From the NCBI GenBank assembly GCA_017590115.1, contig JAGGNK010006448.1, positions 12,153,049 to 12,217,048 on the forward strand: a DNA stretch of 64,000 nt. Direction: 5' to 3'. The translations under genes and the position numbers were made by a program. The notes under the pieces were generated by a model. That model was not told the origin of the DNA, did not search any database, and saw only the letters and a list, made by a program, of their open reading frames with translations. The DNA comes from Montifringilla adamsi. Lineage: Eukaryota; Chordata; Aves; Passeriformes; Passeridae. How positions within the stretch are numbered: position 1 is the stretch's first letter; each line of letters opens with the position of its first letter. Below, one piece after another: positions 1 to 13,841 of the stretch.

Positions 1-1690
1 CTTTGCTCCCCATAGAGTCACACTTGCTGACCACATAAAAGCACTGCCTTCTTTTTCCATGCCTTCACTATCTATGAACTTGTTTGGACTGTGGCTATGC
101 ACATCTGTCCACCACCAGATCCATGTCCCCTTCTTAACCTGACATGGGCAGAATGGTGTAAGGTTAATGAGTAAATCATGTTTCCCTTTCCAATTAATAG
201 TATTTTGCATTTGTTAGACACTGAGCTCCACCTGTCACTTTGCTCCCTATTGTTCAGTTCTCTGGAGCTCCAAACAACCTTCACCCTCATGACAGACTCC
301 AAGAATTCAAGAGATCAATACTTGAGTACTCTAAATTTTTTGCTTTGTTGGAAATGGATTCATTTGATGCTTTATTTTCTACTTCTTGGCTTTTGCTCCC
401 AGTCAATACATTGCTTCTCCAAAAAGAAACAAGACATTTTTTATGCCTTCTAAGCAATCTTTTTACTCACCTTTTGAAAATTAAAATTAATTGATATTTA
501 ATTTTTTTTACTGCTTTGCAGTTTTACATTGCATTACTTATACATTCAAAAATTCTAATAGATTAGTGAGACACAATTTGCCATTGCAGAAATTGGTGAA
601 TTGCATTTTTCCAATAATACCTCCCTTTTAATAACTTTTTTTAATGTTTCCCCTTTTAGAGGCATGAGACATGATTACAAAACTACTTTTATAATTTTCA
701 ACAGCAGAAGTCTGAGAGTATTAGGAAAAGAAGAAGCAATTCCAGGCCAGCCTTTGATAAGTCATTGAGATACTATTCTGGCTCTCTTTGCTGGGTTCAT
801 CTAATGACTGCATATTGATTAATCAAATTCTTAGAATATTAAACTGCAATGCAACCCAATTCTGCTAATTTATCATCTACTCGAAACACATATTTTAAAT
901 CCTCACACAGTACAGCATAATTTCAACACAAAATGCAACATGAGAAGCAAGAAGAGAAATAGGGAACTAAAGAAACACATCACCATTGAAAGCAGGGTCA
1001 TGAGAAAGGTGACAGAGCCAAAGATCAGACTGAACATTGCAGATACGTTCACGTCCACCATCTTCCTTCTCAGGTGTAAATTCTCTATTGGTGTTTCATC
1101 ATTTTTATTTCATCTTTCTCTTTACCAAAGAAAAGCGGAACAGATGTGTAAGACACAGCACCTTGTCTTGTTGGAGACAGACATCCCATTCACACCACCT
1201 TTGCTGTGTCAATGTCCTGCAGCACACCTTGGGTCTTGGTCTCTTCAGACTGGAGACCCATCAATGTGTGCCACAGGGGTCTGAACTTAAAGGCTTGCTC
1301 AGTATCTCCCACAAGTAAGTTCTCATCTATGCAAGTCCCAAAAATGATCAGCCTTTTCCTGCTGAGCTGTTGTTTAAGCACCTGTAAGAGATGTGTGGTC
1401 CTTGCCGGCCACAGGCGTTCATTCCGTGACAATATTCTGCCTTTCAAACTCAGAAGTATGATTTTCACTAAATATTAATCAGCCTGGCTAGTGAGGTCCT
1501 GACAACACAATCAATTATTTACCAAGTTTTCAGCCACATTTACTCACTATGGAGACGATGTCAAGTGAGCTGTGCATCAAGCACTTTAGTTCAAACGGCT
1601 CAGGAATCAGGGGCTTGCTCAGTGTGTCAGCAGAGCAGAGCAGGTGAGGGGGCTGTGGCCAAGGGATGCTTCTGCCTGATGGAAAAAAAC
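1..1690. other. Intergenic, nothing recognised
   Basis: AT-rich unique DNA with scattered short frames and no similarity I recognise. No gene, RNA or repeat is supported before the CR1 fragment that begins near 1690. Confidence 0.6.
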
Positions 1691-2170
1691 ATATCCTGGG
1701 CTGCCTCCAAAGCAGCATGACCAGCAGATTGAGGGAGGCAATTCTCCCCCTCTGCTCTCATGAGACCTGCTCTGGAGTGCTGCATCCAGCTCTGGAGCCC
1801 CCAACATGAGAAGGATGTGGATCTGCCAGAATGAGTCTGCGGGAGGGTCACAAAGATGGTCAGACGCCTGGAGAATATCTCCTATGAAGGCAGGCTGGGA
1901 GAGTTGGGGTTGTTCTGCCTGGAGAAAAGAAGGCTTCAGGGAGACCTTATAGCAACTTTCAGTGCCTAGCAGAGACTAACAAGAGAGGTGTTTGAAAGAG
2001 CGTGTAGTGACAGGACAAGGGGAATGCTTCAAGCTGAAAGAGGGCAGATTTAGATTAGATATTGGGAAGAAAGTCTTTGCTGTGAGGGTGATGAGTTACT
2101 GGAACAGGTTGCCCAGAGAAGCTGTAGATGCCTGTGGAAGTGTTCAAGGCCAAGCTGGATGGGGCTGTGC
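1690..2170 (+). repeat. CR1 LINE fragment, plus strand
   Basis: Recognisable CR1 3'-region phrases appear in order: a GAGACCTGCTCTGGAGTGCTG-type segment, GGGAGGGTCACAAAGATGGTC, a segment ending in GGAGAAAAGAAGGCT, TTTAGATTAGATATTGGGAA and ACTGGAACAGGTTGCCCAGA. The usual 3' tail is missing; it breaks off near 2170. Decayed and non-coding. The DNA between it and the LTR (2170-2605) is AT-rich with a T12 run and nothing else. Confidence 0.85.
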
Positions 2171-2604
2171 CACTTTTACCATACAACCTTTTTTTTACCT
2201 GAAAAATACCATCTTATTTGATAAAGGTAATGTTGTAGATTTAATTTATATATATTTAGTGTATGTCAGGTGGAGATTGTACGAGTGAATAGAGGACTTA
2301 CAAGGGCTCTAAAAGGAGACTGAATGGATTTTTTTTTTTTTTGACAAAGCAAGTTTGAGTGATTTTTACACTGTTTCTAATTAAATCTTTGTTTCAGGTT
2401 TTCAACTACTTGCTTGCAGTGGTCAGGAAGGTGATTTTTTTTCTCTTTTGATGTAGAGCTTGACTTCTTAGTATTTTTCCTCCTCCCTTGAAAGTATGAG
2501 ACACCATCTAGCTTCAGAAATAGGGTGACAGGCAGAGTATTTTGACACTACCGAAAATCTCTAGGTTTATATGTCTTGATGACTGGCTCAGGCTTGGAAA
2601 GATA

Positions 2605-3720
2605 CACTGGGTTTGCATGACCAAACTCTGGGGGCGTGGTGGGGGCAACAGGGGTGGCTTCTGTAGGAAGTTGCCAGAAACTTCCCCCATGTCCAGCAGA
2701 GCCAGTCCTTGGCAGCTCCAAAGATGGATGTGCCACTGGTCAAGGCTGAGCCAATTGGGAATGGTGTTAATGCTTCTGTGATAACATACTTAAGAAGAAG
2801 GGGAAAAAAGTTATTGTGCAGATGACATTGTGGCCAGAGAAGAATGGGGTGAGAATATGTGAGAGGAGTAACTCTGCAGACACCAAGGTCAGTGCAGAGG
2901 AGGCGCAGGAGGGGCTGCGGGTGCCAGAGCTGAGATTCCCCTGCAGCCCCTGGTGCAGCCCATGGGGAGGCAGCTGTGTCCCTGCAGCCCATGGAGGTCC
3001 CTGGGGATACAGAGATCCACCCTCAGCCCATGGAAGACACCCACACCAGGGCAGGTGGGTGCCTGGGAGAGGCCGAGACCCCGTGGGAGGCCTGTGCTGG
3101 AGCAGGGTCCTGCAGAGCCATGGAGAGAGGAGCCCACCTGGAGCAGGTTTGCTGGCAGGACTTGTGAGCCTGTGAAGGGACCCATGTTGGAGAATGTGCC
3201 TGAAGAACTGCACCCCATGGAAGAGTGACCAGAGCTGCAGCAGTTTGTGGAGAACTTGTGGTGCCACTGGGATAGACTCACATTGGAGAAAAGTTCTCAG
3301 AGAACTGTCTCCCATGGAAGCGACCCCCAGCCTGAAGCAGGGGAAGGACTCCTCTTCCTGAGCAGTGGGAGAAACAGTGCATGATGAACTGATCATAACC
3401 TCCACTCCCTGTCTCCCTGCATTGCTGAGGGACTAGGTAGATCTGGGAAGGAGGGAGGGGTAGAGGTGAAGGTGTCTTTAAGGTTTTATTTTACTTCTCA
3501 TTATCCTGCTCTGACTTGGTTAGCAATCAATTCAATTAATATCTCTAATCTGAGTCTGTTTTGTCCCAATAGGTTTTGGTGAGTGATCTTTCCTGGTCCC
3601 TAGATCAACTCACAGAGCCTTTGTTATATTTTCTCTCTCCTCTCCAGCTGTAGAGGTGAGTGATTTGTAGAGGATAGGCTTTGGTGGGTCCCTGGCATTC
3701 AGCCAGCTTCAACCCACTAA
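2605..3720 (+). mobile_element. Solo LTR of an endogenous retrovirus, plus strand
   Basis: About 1.1 kb running from a TGGGTTTGCATG start to a TTCAACCCACTA end (ancestral ends TG...CA, now mutated). It shares its sequence, in opposite orientation, with 18829-19730. The middle is built from degenerate units of about 46-52 bp containing GAACTG and CCCATGGAAG. The AT-rich downstream third matches the segment that keeps AATAAA in the other copy. No internal retroviral genes flank it, so it is probably a solo LTR. I associate the family with songbird genomes. A clear target-site duplication was not found. Frames inside it are not genes. Confidence 0.65.
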
Positions 3721-6700
3721 GACAGGTCATCAAATCCAGGGGTAGAAAGGAATTTCCTTCCAAGCTAAAGTGACAGCACCACTGGGAGAGATGGTCACTG
3801 CTTTTCTCTGTAGCATTGACACAATTCAATCCCCAGCACTCTCTGGTCTTTTATTCCTAATAAATCAGCTCCTGCTCTAACAGGACAGGTCATTGGCTCT
3901 AGTCCTAGATCTTTCCTTGCTCTTTTCTGAGACCTTTCCTTTAATTTCTTGTACTTCCACTTTTGTATTAAAGGTAAGGTTTACTTGCAATGGCAAAGAA
4001 GATGTTTTATAGCTTTGTGGTATCTGATCTGTGGGATACAAGAATTCTGCAAATCTTTGTGGATTAAACATTGATCAGATGAGGGCTTTTGATGTCAGGG
4101 CACTACACTGATGATTTAGGCAGTCCTAGTGGTCTGTGCCTGAGATGTCTTGCAGAACAGCGCAGTCATAATCCTCCTGCTTTTGGATGATGAGAATGAG
4201 GGCTTCACCATGAAAAACACAGAGCAGAAATCACAAAATAAGATTAGGACAGATTTTTCCCAAACTATTAAATGGAATTCTTTCTAAAAGATGCATGCCT
4301 GTAGAAACTTGTTAAGGAGAACAGTCTGAGATTTCTCACCCCTGAATTAAGGAAAAATAGCTTTATCATGGACTAAATTTTCTTCCTACAAGGGTATCAT
4401 TGCATTGTTACATTTATGTTCATTCATGTCACTGGCAAATGCAGTGGTGATCACTGGCTAGTGATTCCTCTAGCTGGAATCCTCAGTCTATACAGAGAAT
4501 CCATTCCCTCTAGGAGCAGCGGCTAGAGTTTATGTGGGATCCTTCATGGCATCCTGAATGATACCAGATGTCTGATGAAGCAGTTACAGACTCACATGTC
4601 CATAGACTACACATTCACACTGGGGTAAGTTATACTCTGTGGGCCTAAGTCCCACCCCTAGCTGCCTGTATCATGTCCAGCTTTCTTGAAAATCCTTTCC
4701 TTGAAATACACCATGAACCATTCCCAGCCTGCTCTTTAACTAAATTGGGTGTTTCACTGCCCACCAGCTGCAGCTCAGACATCATATAAAAAGAAGAAAC
4801 AAGGTACTTAATAGGTACTCTGTCCCCCCCATTTTTCTGGATGTGGAGCACCAGGATATTTCTGTTTCCTTCATCAGCAAGGATCCATATGGATGCACCA
4901 GTTGCTTCAAAAATAATTGTCAACTTCCCCCAGCATTCAGATAGGCCCTATTTCTGGCCCCATGCACGTAGCAAACAGAAGGTGCCATCTAGTGTCTCCA
5001 AGCAGCATCCAAAACTGAAAGGAGAAATTGCTCAAATGTACATTTAATGTCTCCTTTCTCACTAATTGACACAAAAGTGGTCTTCAAAATGCACAAACGT
5101 TTTATTTCAGGGAGTTTTAAACAAGACAGCATTTTTGTTTTCTCTCTGCTTTTATCTCTCCAAACTGTTTTCATCCAAGGTCTGAGCCTGAACTCAGTTC
5201 AAGACTAGGGTGTTAAGGAGTTGGATCCATTGGTTCCATTCTATTAAACAATTTGAAGCCATTCTAAGCAATAATGAATAATTGTTTCAACAAGCTGGGG
5301 CTTGAAATATAGTTCTGCATATTACTCATAAATTTTTTTTCCCACAGGACAAAAAGTCCCATTAAAAGTGGAAAACAATTTAGTTATTTGATATCCCACA
5401 AAGAGAAAAGAGACAGTCTCAAAACTAGTAAAATGGACAGCAGAGCTGCATCTATAAAAGGAGTTAAATCCAGCTTAACTGCTTCTGCAGGTGCCTTTGA
5501 CAAAATATCAGAGCTGAAAATCCACTGTGCACCTGACAGCACCTTGTAGGTGTATTTGCAGCCGCATGTCCACCAACATCTGAACGGCCAAGTGATGCAG
5601 AGGGGCTGTATGCATCCTGCTCAGCCCTCACCCCTCAAAAAGCTGATGGGCTACACCCATCCAGCGTCACTCTTGGTTCCAGAACTCCCCAGAGGGGCAG
5701 AGAAATGCTTCTGTAGCGCCACAAGTAAGAACGGGCTGAGACTGTGTTGCTTTTGTCTCCAAGTATCTCAGATAACAGGAGGACAGAGTGACACGCTCCA
5801 GACTGGAATTTTCATGACATGAAATTGAGAAAAAGTGCTGCAAATCCTGGGTATGGCAGAGAGGCATGTGGGAGAGCTTGGCACTGGTAGCCAAAACTTG
5901 AGGATGGTGCTGAAAGAAGCCATCCAGCAGAAGTGCCCAGATCTGGCATGGGCAGGTCCACGCTGCCAAAAGGTCAGCCTGAACCAGTCCTTCTCAGGTC
6001 TTGTTTAGGAGAAGACTGGTTCCTTGGGAGTGACCTAGGAAGCTGGTATTTGAGAAAAAAGAACCTTCTATCTATATCAATAGGTTTCTCAGATAAATCC
6101 AAGTATAAGGAGCAACTTGAAGCACCTGGAAATTTACTCACAAAATATATAGAAAATTCTGGCAGCTGTTAACTGGCTGTCAAGCAGCCTTAACTCTGGT
6201 TCCTCTACAAGGGACCTTTGCACTTTTTTCAGCAAAACTAGTAGAAAACTTTTTATCACCTCAGTGAAACTCTTTGAGGGAGCAGCCATACATATTAGCT
6301 GTCTATAACTGGCAAGGATCGTGCTACCTGCCAGGCTGAGATGAGGGCACAGAGGATGGGCCTCCCATGCCAGGAGCTCTTGTTGCTTCTTACTCTTGCA
6401 GAGCTTAAGTAAAACAATGACTGCATGAAACAACAATCAAATGAAAACAAAATAAATCTTTCACAAATGTATTTCTGCCTTTCCTCCTTGCAGGATTAAC
6501 TCTATAGTAAAATGTCTGCCTGCTTTATAGTGTTTTTTATATATAAAAATATAAAATATATATTCTTAAAATAATCAAAGATTTTTCTGTGAGAACAAAT
6601 GCCATAAATTTTTCTGCTTTCTTTCCCCCACAATTGTTAATCTTTTTACTTAAAAAAAAGTCTGAAATACTGAATGAGGTTACATAATAGTTACAACTCT

Positions 6701-7365
6701 TTTTCCAAATGTAAATTGTATATAGGGTACTTTATAGCACATTTTACTCTGCAAATCTTTTCTTTGATTTCTGGGATATCTGTGTATATAAATACATCCT
6801 GCTTGTTTTGCATGCCTGATTCATTCTACAATGCCACCATCCAGTGTTCATGATGCTTCACTCTCATTGAAAGGATTATAAACCCCTAGATATTCAACTG
6901 GAACATCAGAGAAGGAGTAAGATAAAATAAAGCTTTGGAAGAGAATGTACCAAGAAGCACATTAAAAGGAGAGATGAGTTTGCACACTCCTGTGAGTCGA
7001 GTTCACTTGCCTTATTGACACGCTATAGCACAACTCCTGCGGGCTTAAAGCATTCAGTTGTCTTCTTTTGGGAAGCAAAGATCATGCATCTGTGAGATTA
7101 ACAGAAGGGTCCTTCTATATGTTTGAGCCAAGTCCTCTGAAAACAAAAGAAAAACATGCACCATACCCTCTGAAATGGATTGTGTTCCTGCTCAGAGCCA
7201 CTCAGATTTGCATTTCATTTGGAAAACTGTCCCTGAATGGTTATGAGCTTTCTTCTAATTTCCCAAATAATTGATGCATAGCCAGAATTCATAGCCTTTT
7301 TTTTATCATTAGTATTCCTTAATGTAAATAATTCTTCTTTCTTTGTGTTCACAGAGATCAAACAT
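3721..7365. other. Intergenic, nothing recognised
   Basis: Unique AT-rich DNA. It has an AT-dinucleotide-rich patch near 6535-6565. Short frames here lack codon character or known domains. Confidence 0.55.
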
Positions 7366-7640
7366 GGAGCCTTAGAATACCAAAGCTGGAAAAAAATCAA
7401 GAAATCATGTAAGCCATTTCCATGCCCTATGAGGAGGGATCATCACTATACATTCATATCATCCCTGGAACTTACCAGCAACTGAAGGTTTCCAGCACTG
7501 GTGGATAACATAAAGATTTAGGCAACCTACTCCAGACACTACTGGAGATATTTTTAGTTCATGTCTAATCTGCATCTTCCTTTCCTGAAAAATGAGGTTT
7601 GTTTTTCTTTGTCCCATCCACTACTGACATGGAAATCTGC
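7366..7640 (-). repeat. Possible very old CR1 remnant, minus strand
   Basis: Phrases such as TTAGAATACCAAAGCTGGAA, GGCAACCTACTCCAGACACT and TCTAATCTGCATCTTCC resemble the reverse complement of a CR1 3' end in the expected order, but divergence is high and the call is tentative. Confidence 0.4.
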
Positions 7641-10600
7641 ATGGAAAACTTCCTTTTGCATACAGCCTTTGAAGACTCCTTTTAAATAGAATAAATAATA
7701 CAAATTATGTCTCTATTCTCATAAACGACACTTTTGAGACATGTAGCCATTATGGGCTGTTTCCAGCTGGCATACATAAATATGAGCTGTGGTGTCAAAG
7801 AACAGACACAATACCACAACCAAGACCTTACCACGCTGAGAAGTTTGAAATATTTCAGTCTTTTTCATATGTTTATTCATATAAAGTTCAATTTTTTGAA
7901 TCATGGTTCTGTTAGTTCCTGTATCATTTTCTAAAGAGCTGTTATATGGCAATTATTCCCTATCTCACTTGCAAAGTTACTGCAAATTGAACTGCATCCT
8001 ATTTCTACCTGATTTCTGAGAAAACAAAACATATGCATTTAGGCAGCTGCTTTATCTGTTTACCTGATGCTTTTTCTTATTTCCTTCAATTTTCTTTGAA
8101 CTCATTTACCTCCGTATCTGATTTAGCTGAAGAGCTGCAAAGGAATTAAGTTTTTTCAAGTTATGTGAAAATCAATTACTGGATAAAGGGAAAAGATGGA
8201 AATAACAGCTCCTGCAGAGGTTCAGGCTGCACTGTGTGAGCTCACTGGGCATTTCTTTTGCCTGGTCTGCCAGCTGATGCCTCAGCCTTAGCTAGCTCAG
8301 GACTAGCCTCATGTCCTGCTGCCCCTTGCCCAGCTCAGAGACAGAGAACAAGGGGAAGAACCAGCACCAGTGCAAAGCAGAGGTGAGAAGTAACAAGTGA
8401 TGGTGGGAAATGGGACCTTACAGGTAGGGCAGAGGGGATCAGGGGAACGTTATGCTCACATAACGTGCAGGGCAGATACAGGTATGGCAAATGAACTCAC
8501 AGTTCCAGAGATTGCCTGTTTTTCAAATGGTTTCTCCAATCACCGGCATAGCAGTTTCTCTCAGGTTTCAGTAACTGACAATTTTACAAGACTTCAGTAA
8601 AAGGACAGTCAAAACTCACCAAGGGCAGATGGGGCTGAACCCTCAGCTCTGCCCCTTCCCTGCAGGCAGTGCAACAAGTATAACACCCTCCAAATACAAT
8701 TTTTCAAACGAGTTTTGTTCCTATTCTCTCTCAGCCTGTTTTAACAGATTAAGCAATCAAAGCTTTCTCAATTTCTTATTATGAAAGATGAGATACTGGT
8801 CCCAGCAGGGGTTTTCATTCACCTTCATAGAGTGTGAGCCAGTCAGCTCCCAAGGCCTGTGAGGGTGATTCTGTGCCATTCCCTTTCACATGAAAAAATA
8901 GCAAGAACATGATTTTTAAAGATCTCAAGACAAAAATTATCACTTTAACAGTCTCTCACAATTGTTACCACAAGGACAACTGGTAAAACAAACCATTCAA
9001 TTTAATTATCAAGACATGAAAATATTTTTTTCCTCTAGGAAAAGCTGATTGACCTCTCAAGCTGTTTTCAAAGCAAGACGCATTCCTCTAGTGCATTCAC
9101 AGAATATATTTCACACCTGTTTTCATAATTTAATATTCTTTCTACTCCTTATAACAGAATTCACTCAATGCATTCACTTAAACTCTAGTTTAAAAACAGC
9201 AGCTCTTAAAGCAGATACATGAAACTGGGAAGGGCATGTGCTGCTGCTGGCTTCCACTTTAGGACAAACTTTAGTACCTCTTCACTTGTGGATAAATTCT
9301 TGCCCTTTTGTTAAAATAGAAGTTCCTCTTCCCAAGATTCCAGGAGCAGGTTTGGAGGTTTCCACATGCTCCTGTGTCCAAAGTCAAGGTGTTCTGTTAT
9401 CACAGCACAGAGAGACAGTGGTGTATTGTGGAGCTCAGATCCAAGAAGGTGAGGAGAAGAGCTGAAGACCTCCCAAGATCCACCAGTAAACCTACTGAAG
9501 GCAGACCTTGAACCTGGAAAATACATTATGGCTCTGAAGCATGATAACCCATGGCATGGAAAATTTTTCACGTAGAACCTGAATGCTAAGTCAGATTCTC
9601 AAGCCTAGGAAAGGAGGCAGAGAACAAGTTTGGCCCCAGGGTTCTGCTGCATGAAGTGGATTTCTAGAGGAATACTGGTAGCTTCACTTTTCTGGAGTGG
9701 ATTGTCTTCTCTTTTCAACTTACTAATAATTTCACTCAATGCACAAGAGGCAGTCCTACTGACACAGTACAGTCGATATTTAAAAAACATTTTCTGGTTT
9801 TCTTTCTTGTCTTGTTTCTTATTTCTCATATTCTTTGCATAATTGGAGAAAATTGTATATTTGGACTCATAAATTTACCTGGGTTTTTTGTCCTCAACAA
9901 AATAGACTGTAATTCATCATCCATGACATATCATTACTCACTGTAGATAAACACAAAGTCAAGAACAATAAAACTCCACAGGAGGAATACTCTCTGTGAA
10001 GCAAAGGCATTTTAAGCATTGAGTAGCTGGCTTTCATATTTTCAACAATCTAAAACTCAAAAACATCACGACTCATCTGTATGATGAGAAATATTTGTAA
10101 ACACCAAAGACTTCTTGAGGAATTATAGAGCTCCCTCCTGTTTACTAAACAGCTTGCCTACTAATATGCTAGACAGCCAATGCCTTCAAGCCAAAATTTA
10201 GATGTTCTCCTCAACTGCACTGATGCTCCATCTATCTGCATACTCAAATGAAGATTTGGAAATTCTTTGCATTACCTTTTTGGAAGAGCCTATATCTGAT
10301 TTGAACTTAATCTTCAAAAGTTCAGATTAATACAAAGAAACATATGAGAAAAAAATATACTTTGATTTCAGGTAAGCTATGAATCATTATCCATCCATCT
10401 TACTATCCATCCATCTAACATTATGTTTCCCTCTCACCTCATCAACCAAACACTTCAAATTACATCTTCAGCATAAGGTTTTAGAAAAAGGAATGGAACA
10501 CAATTTTAAAAAGTTAGTATCTTATCTTCAAAGATGTTGATCCTTTAAATGGTTCTAATGGTATTTAGTGCCTTGATGAAGCATACACTGGGAACATAAG

Positions 10601-12980
10601 CTGTGTAAAATAAATTACAATCAAGCCTGTGTACTCTGTGACAAAACCACAGTGAGCTGTACATCAAAGAACCTGGATTCTTCTGAGTTCAATAAAGAGA
10701 AGAACAGAGGGTTTTACTGAATACCATGCATCAATCAACAATGCCACTACAGCCTTCTTCATTTAATTTAATTTACCCTTGATACTATTTTCAATTAATG
10801 AAAAGGCATCTTTAAAATTTCAATCACTGTGTTGCAGAATCCTGGCTATAGAACTAAACTGTAGCATGTGAGAATTGGTTAAGTCACACTTTTAATGCAT
10901 TGAGAACATGTAAAGGATGCATAGGCCTTATAAACACGCCAACTTTTCATACCTTCTGCCACAATCACAAACTTAGATCAGTTCAGATTCAACAGCATAG
11001 AACAATCACACCACTACAAAATGCTTTCCATGAGGAGAGGAAAATAGATCCCATCAGTTAAAGGAATATTTATACCACTGCAACTATCCCTTATTACAGC
11101 TCATGCAAATATCCCTTGTTATGGGTTATGCAAATACTATCCATTATTAGATTTACGGAAATAAGTTATTTGTTAAAATAAGTTGTGTAGTTTCTTCAGG
11201 AAAGAAGAGATAAAGAATTGCTGTGTGCATCAGTGGGGCTCAGAGATCCGAAATGCTGAAGGAGAAAAAGTTCATAAACTTTGGTGGAAACAGAAGGGAG
11301 GAAGGATGTGTTTGCTAGCATGGGGAGCTAGGTGGCTCTTGGTCACCAAAGGAGACCAACACAACACAGAATTGCTTGCAACTATCCAAGAGTCAGCACT
11401 AGTGAAGGTATTCAATTGAGCCAAAATTGTTGGGAAAAACATAGCCACATATAGCTCTTGAGATGCTTTGGTTTTTTAAGAGGGTAGAAGCAGCAGTTAG
11501 AGAAGGTTTTGCAAATCTTATCCTTACCAGAAGTAGAAGGTGATTGAGAATATGAGACTGTGTGTGTAAAGGTAACATTCACACTCCCTAAGAAGGGAAG
11601 AGGTAGAAAACTGTAATTAAACAGGGATTTCAAGGAGATAGACTTCAATAAGCACTGAGTATTCACAGATAAAATCTCATAGGTCTCACATACAAAGAGA
11701 AAAAGGGGTCTTGGAAACTTTGTCTAGGTAGACAAGCTGGTCTGCAAGCGACAGTTTTCCCATTGCAGGGGGAGAACAGGAGCTGCAATGAGGAATCAGT
11801 TTAGCTATCTTATGATCTTTCCAGTTATATCAAATAAGTGAAATAAGTGCACATCCATAGAAACAAGGTTGGATTGATTGGGGGATATACAAAATAATAG
11901 CATAAGCAATTAAGGGAAAAATCAGAAATTGACAGAGGAATTGAAAAAAAAGGTGGTGCAGGCAGATAAATCCATCTGTAGAGATATCAAGTACCAAGAA
12001 GATGACCAAGGAAAAAGTGGATCTGTTGTTTTATTGAAAAGACAACCTATTGGCAGATGACACCAGGGAAGACCAAATACCTTTCTATGTTTGTCTTCAC
12101 ACAAAGCAACAAATCAATTAGCTAATGAACCAAGGAGAGTGACAAATCAATGTTCAGAATAGAGAAAAGATGGATTGGAAAGCATTTAAGTACGAAAAGT
12201 GTTTTCATAAATCAGCCAGGCTTCATGAATATTATCCTAGTGGATTACACAACTTGATGTGAGCTATCTTTGAGCACACTTGGAGAACAGACAAGTTGCT
12301 GTAAAACTTGAAAGGGAGACTGAGCTTTAAAATGAGACAAAAGCAAGAGTAAACACAAAAGAATATCTAGTTGTCTTCAGTTCCCCCAAGCCACTGAAAC
12401 AAACAACCCAGCATCTTTAAGCATCCATAAAACAAGGAAACAAATAACAGTCAATATGAATTTGTCAAGGACAAACATTAGGCTAAAATAGTTTCCTTTT
12501 GTGGGTAGAGGAGAAATAGCAGACATCACATAGCTGAACTTAGAAAACAGAATTCTCATAAATGAACTACAGATTAAATTACTGCAGCAGAAGAGCAAAA
12601 GTAATGTTTCTGCAGGGTTATCTTATAAAGAGAACTATCTATTACCAACTGATGAAAAAAGCAGAATCCTATCAAATCTGCAAATTAAAAATAAATACAT
12701 AAAATAAAAAAATAAGCTTTTGAACAGGGTTAGAATTCAAAGCAATTGCTAAACTGAAGAAACCTTTTCCAAAATAGCCTATGATTCAGCACAGAAAAGT
12801 ACAGAAGTCTACACTTCAGCAGGAATAACGAGTTGCAAGACTGGACCAGACAGCAGGCCTGCTAAGATCTGACATTTCAGTGGATCATAAGCAGAACAGA
12901 AGTCAGTGATGTTATGCTGTTGACAGTAACCCATAAAAAATTGATTAATTATTCATCTGGCCTATCCACACTGACTAGTT
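7641..12980. other. Intergenic, with a small octamer-bearing tandem repeat
   Basis: AT-rich DNA without a recognised gene. It has short ATCC repeats near 10388-10420 and the 25-bp tandem repeat at 11086-11162 listed separately. Confidence 0.5.
11086..11162 (+). repeat. 25-bp tandem repeat with two ATGCAAAT octamers
   Basis: Units 11086-11110 and 11111-11135 both run from ATCCCTT to ATGCAAAT, and a diverged third unit follows to 11162. The octamer ATGCAAAT (POU/Oct factor site) falls at 11103 and 11128, 25 bp apart. Confidence 0.5.
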
Positions 12981-12984
12981 CTGA

Positions 12985-13375
12985 GAAAGTTTAGAGGGCA
13001 GCGCTCAGAATGACCAGAGATCTGGAAAACATCACCTACGAGGTAACAGGCTGGTCAGTCTGGAAAGAAGACAACCTCAAGAAAATCCCAAACTGGAGGC
13101 AGGCTGCCTAAAGGGAATACAAGAATGAATGGACTGCATCTGTAACAAAGAAGATACAGATTAGATATTAGAAAAAACCTTCTACCACTGAGGATAAAGA
13201 AGGATGGAAGAAGCTGTGGCAGGAATGTGAAAAATCCAGCTTATGAGTTATTAAATACTAGCTTGTATTACTGCTTGTCAAGGAACATTGCTGATAGGGC
13301 AGTTTCTGCTTTTGGCATGGGAATAGACTATATGACTTCTTGGAGCCTCTCCCAACCACATAATTTTATGATTCC
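12985..13375 (+). repeat. Old CR1 LINE 3' end, plus strand
   Basis: Diverged but ordered CR1 phrases occur, including CAGATTAGATATTAGAAAAA, GGCATGGGAATAGACTATAT, a CTCCCAACCACA segment and a TTTATGATTCCATG tail. The intact tail means only the 5' side was truncated, as is usual for CR1. The stretch to 13793 is unremarkable. Confidence 0.7.
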
Positions 13376-13792
13376 ATGCTTCCAAGATGATGAAGCTAAT
13401 CAAAGAAGTTAATTAACATGTCTTTACACATCTCAGTTCTAGTCTCAGCATTGCATCAGCCTATCTAGGAAAACTGCTCCAGTGGATTTACTTTGCAGCC
13501 ACAGTCTTAGGAATGGTCTTTAATGACAGCTGACTGCAGAACTAGTCTATGTCAACTCTGTAGGCAAATGACAAGATTATAGACTCCTGTGCTGAGGCAG
13601 CAACCTGGAGCTAAATCCCATCCATCACATCTTCAGGGCTGTGCAAGTCCCGATGGCTGACTTTGGTCCCATGGGATTTGGTGCCCAGACCTGCCCTCTG
13701 AGCTGTACTTGACTGCTCAGTGAGAACTCAGGGTTTCCACTTGGGGACACTCTCTATCTGGGCTATTTTAAAGCCAAACACACTGCTACTCA

Positions 13793-13793
<1 letters not shown>

Positions 13794-13823
<30 letters not shown>

Positions 13824-13841
13824 TCTTTTTTTTTTTTTTTT
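13794..13841 (+). repeat. Poly-T tract with C every 11 bases
   Basis: T9-C-T10-C-T10-C-T16. The C interruptions fall at 13803, 13814 and 13825, an exact 11-bp period, suggesting tandem duplication of a T10C unit. Confidence 0.8.

Noticed and set aside
1992..2288. 98-codon frame with KLKEGRFRLDIGKK-like text
   Set aside because: This is translated CR1 3' sequence; similar text recurs in other CR1 copies (27669-27947 minus, 39350-39541 plus).
2767..3405. 212-codon minus-strand frame
   Set aside because: Lies entirely inside the LTR and reflects its GC-rich tandem units.
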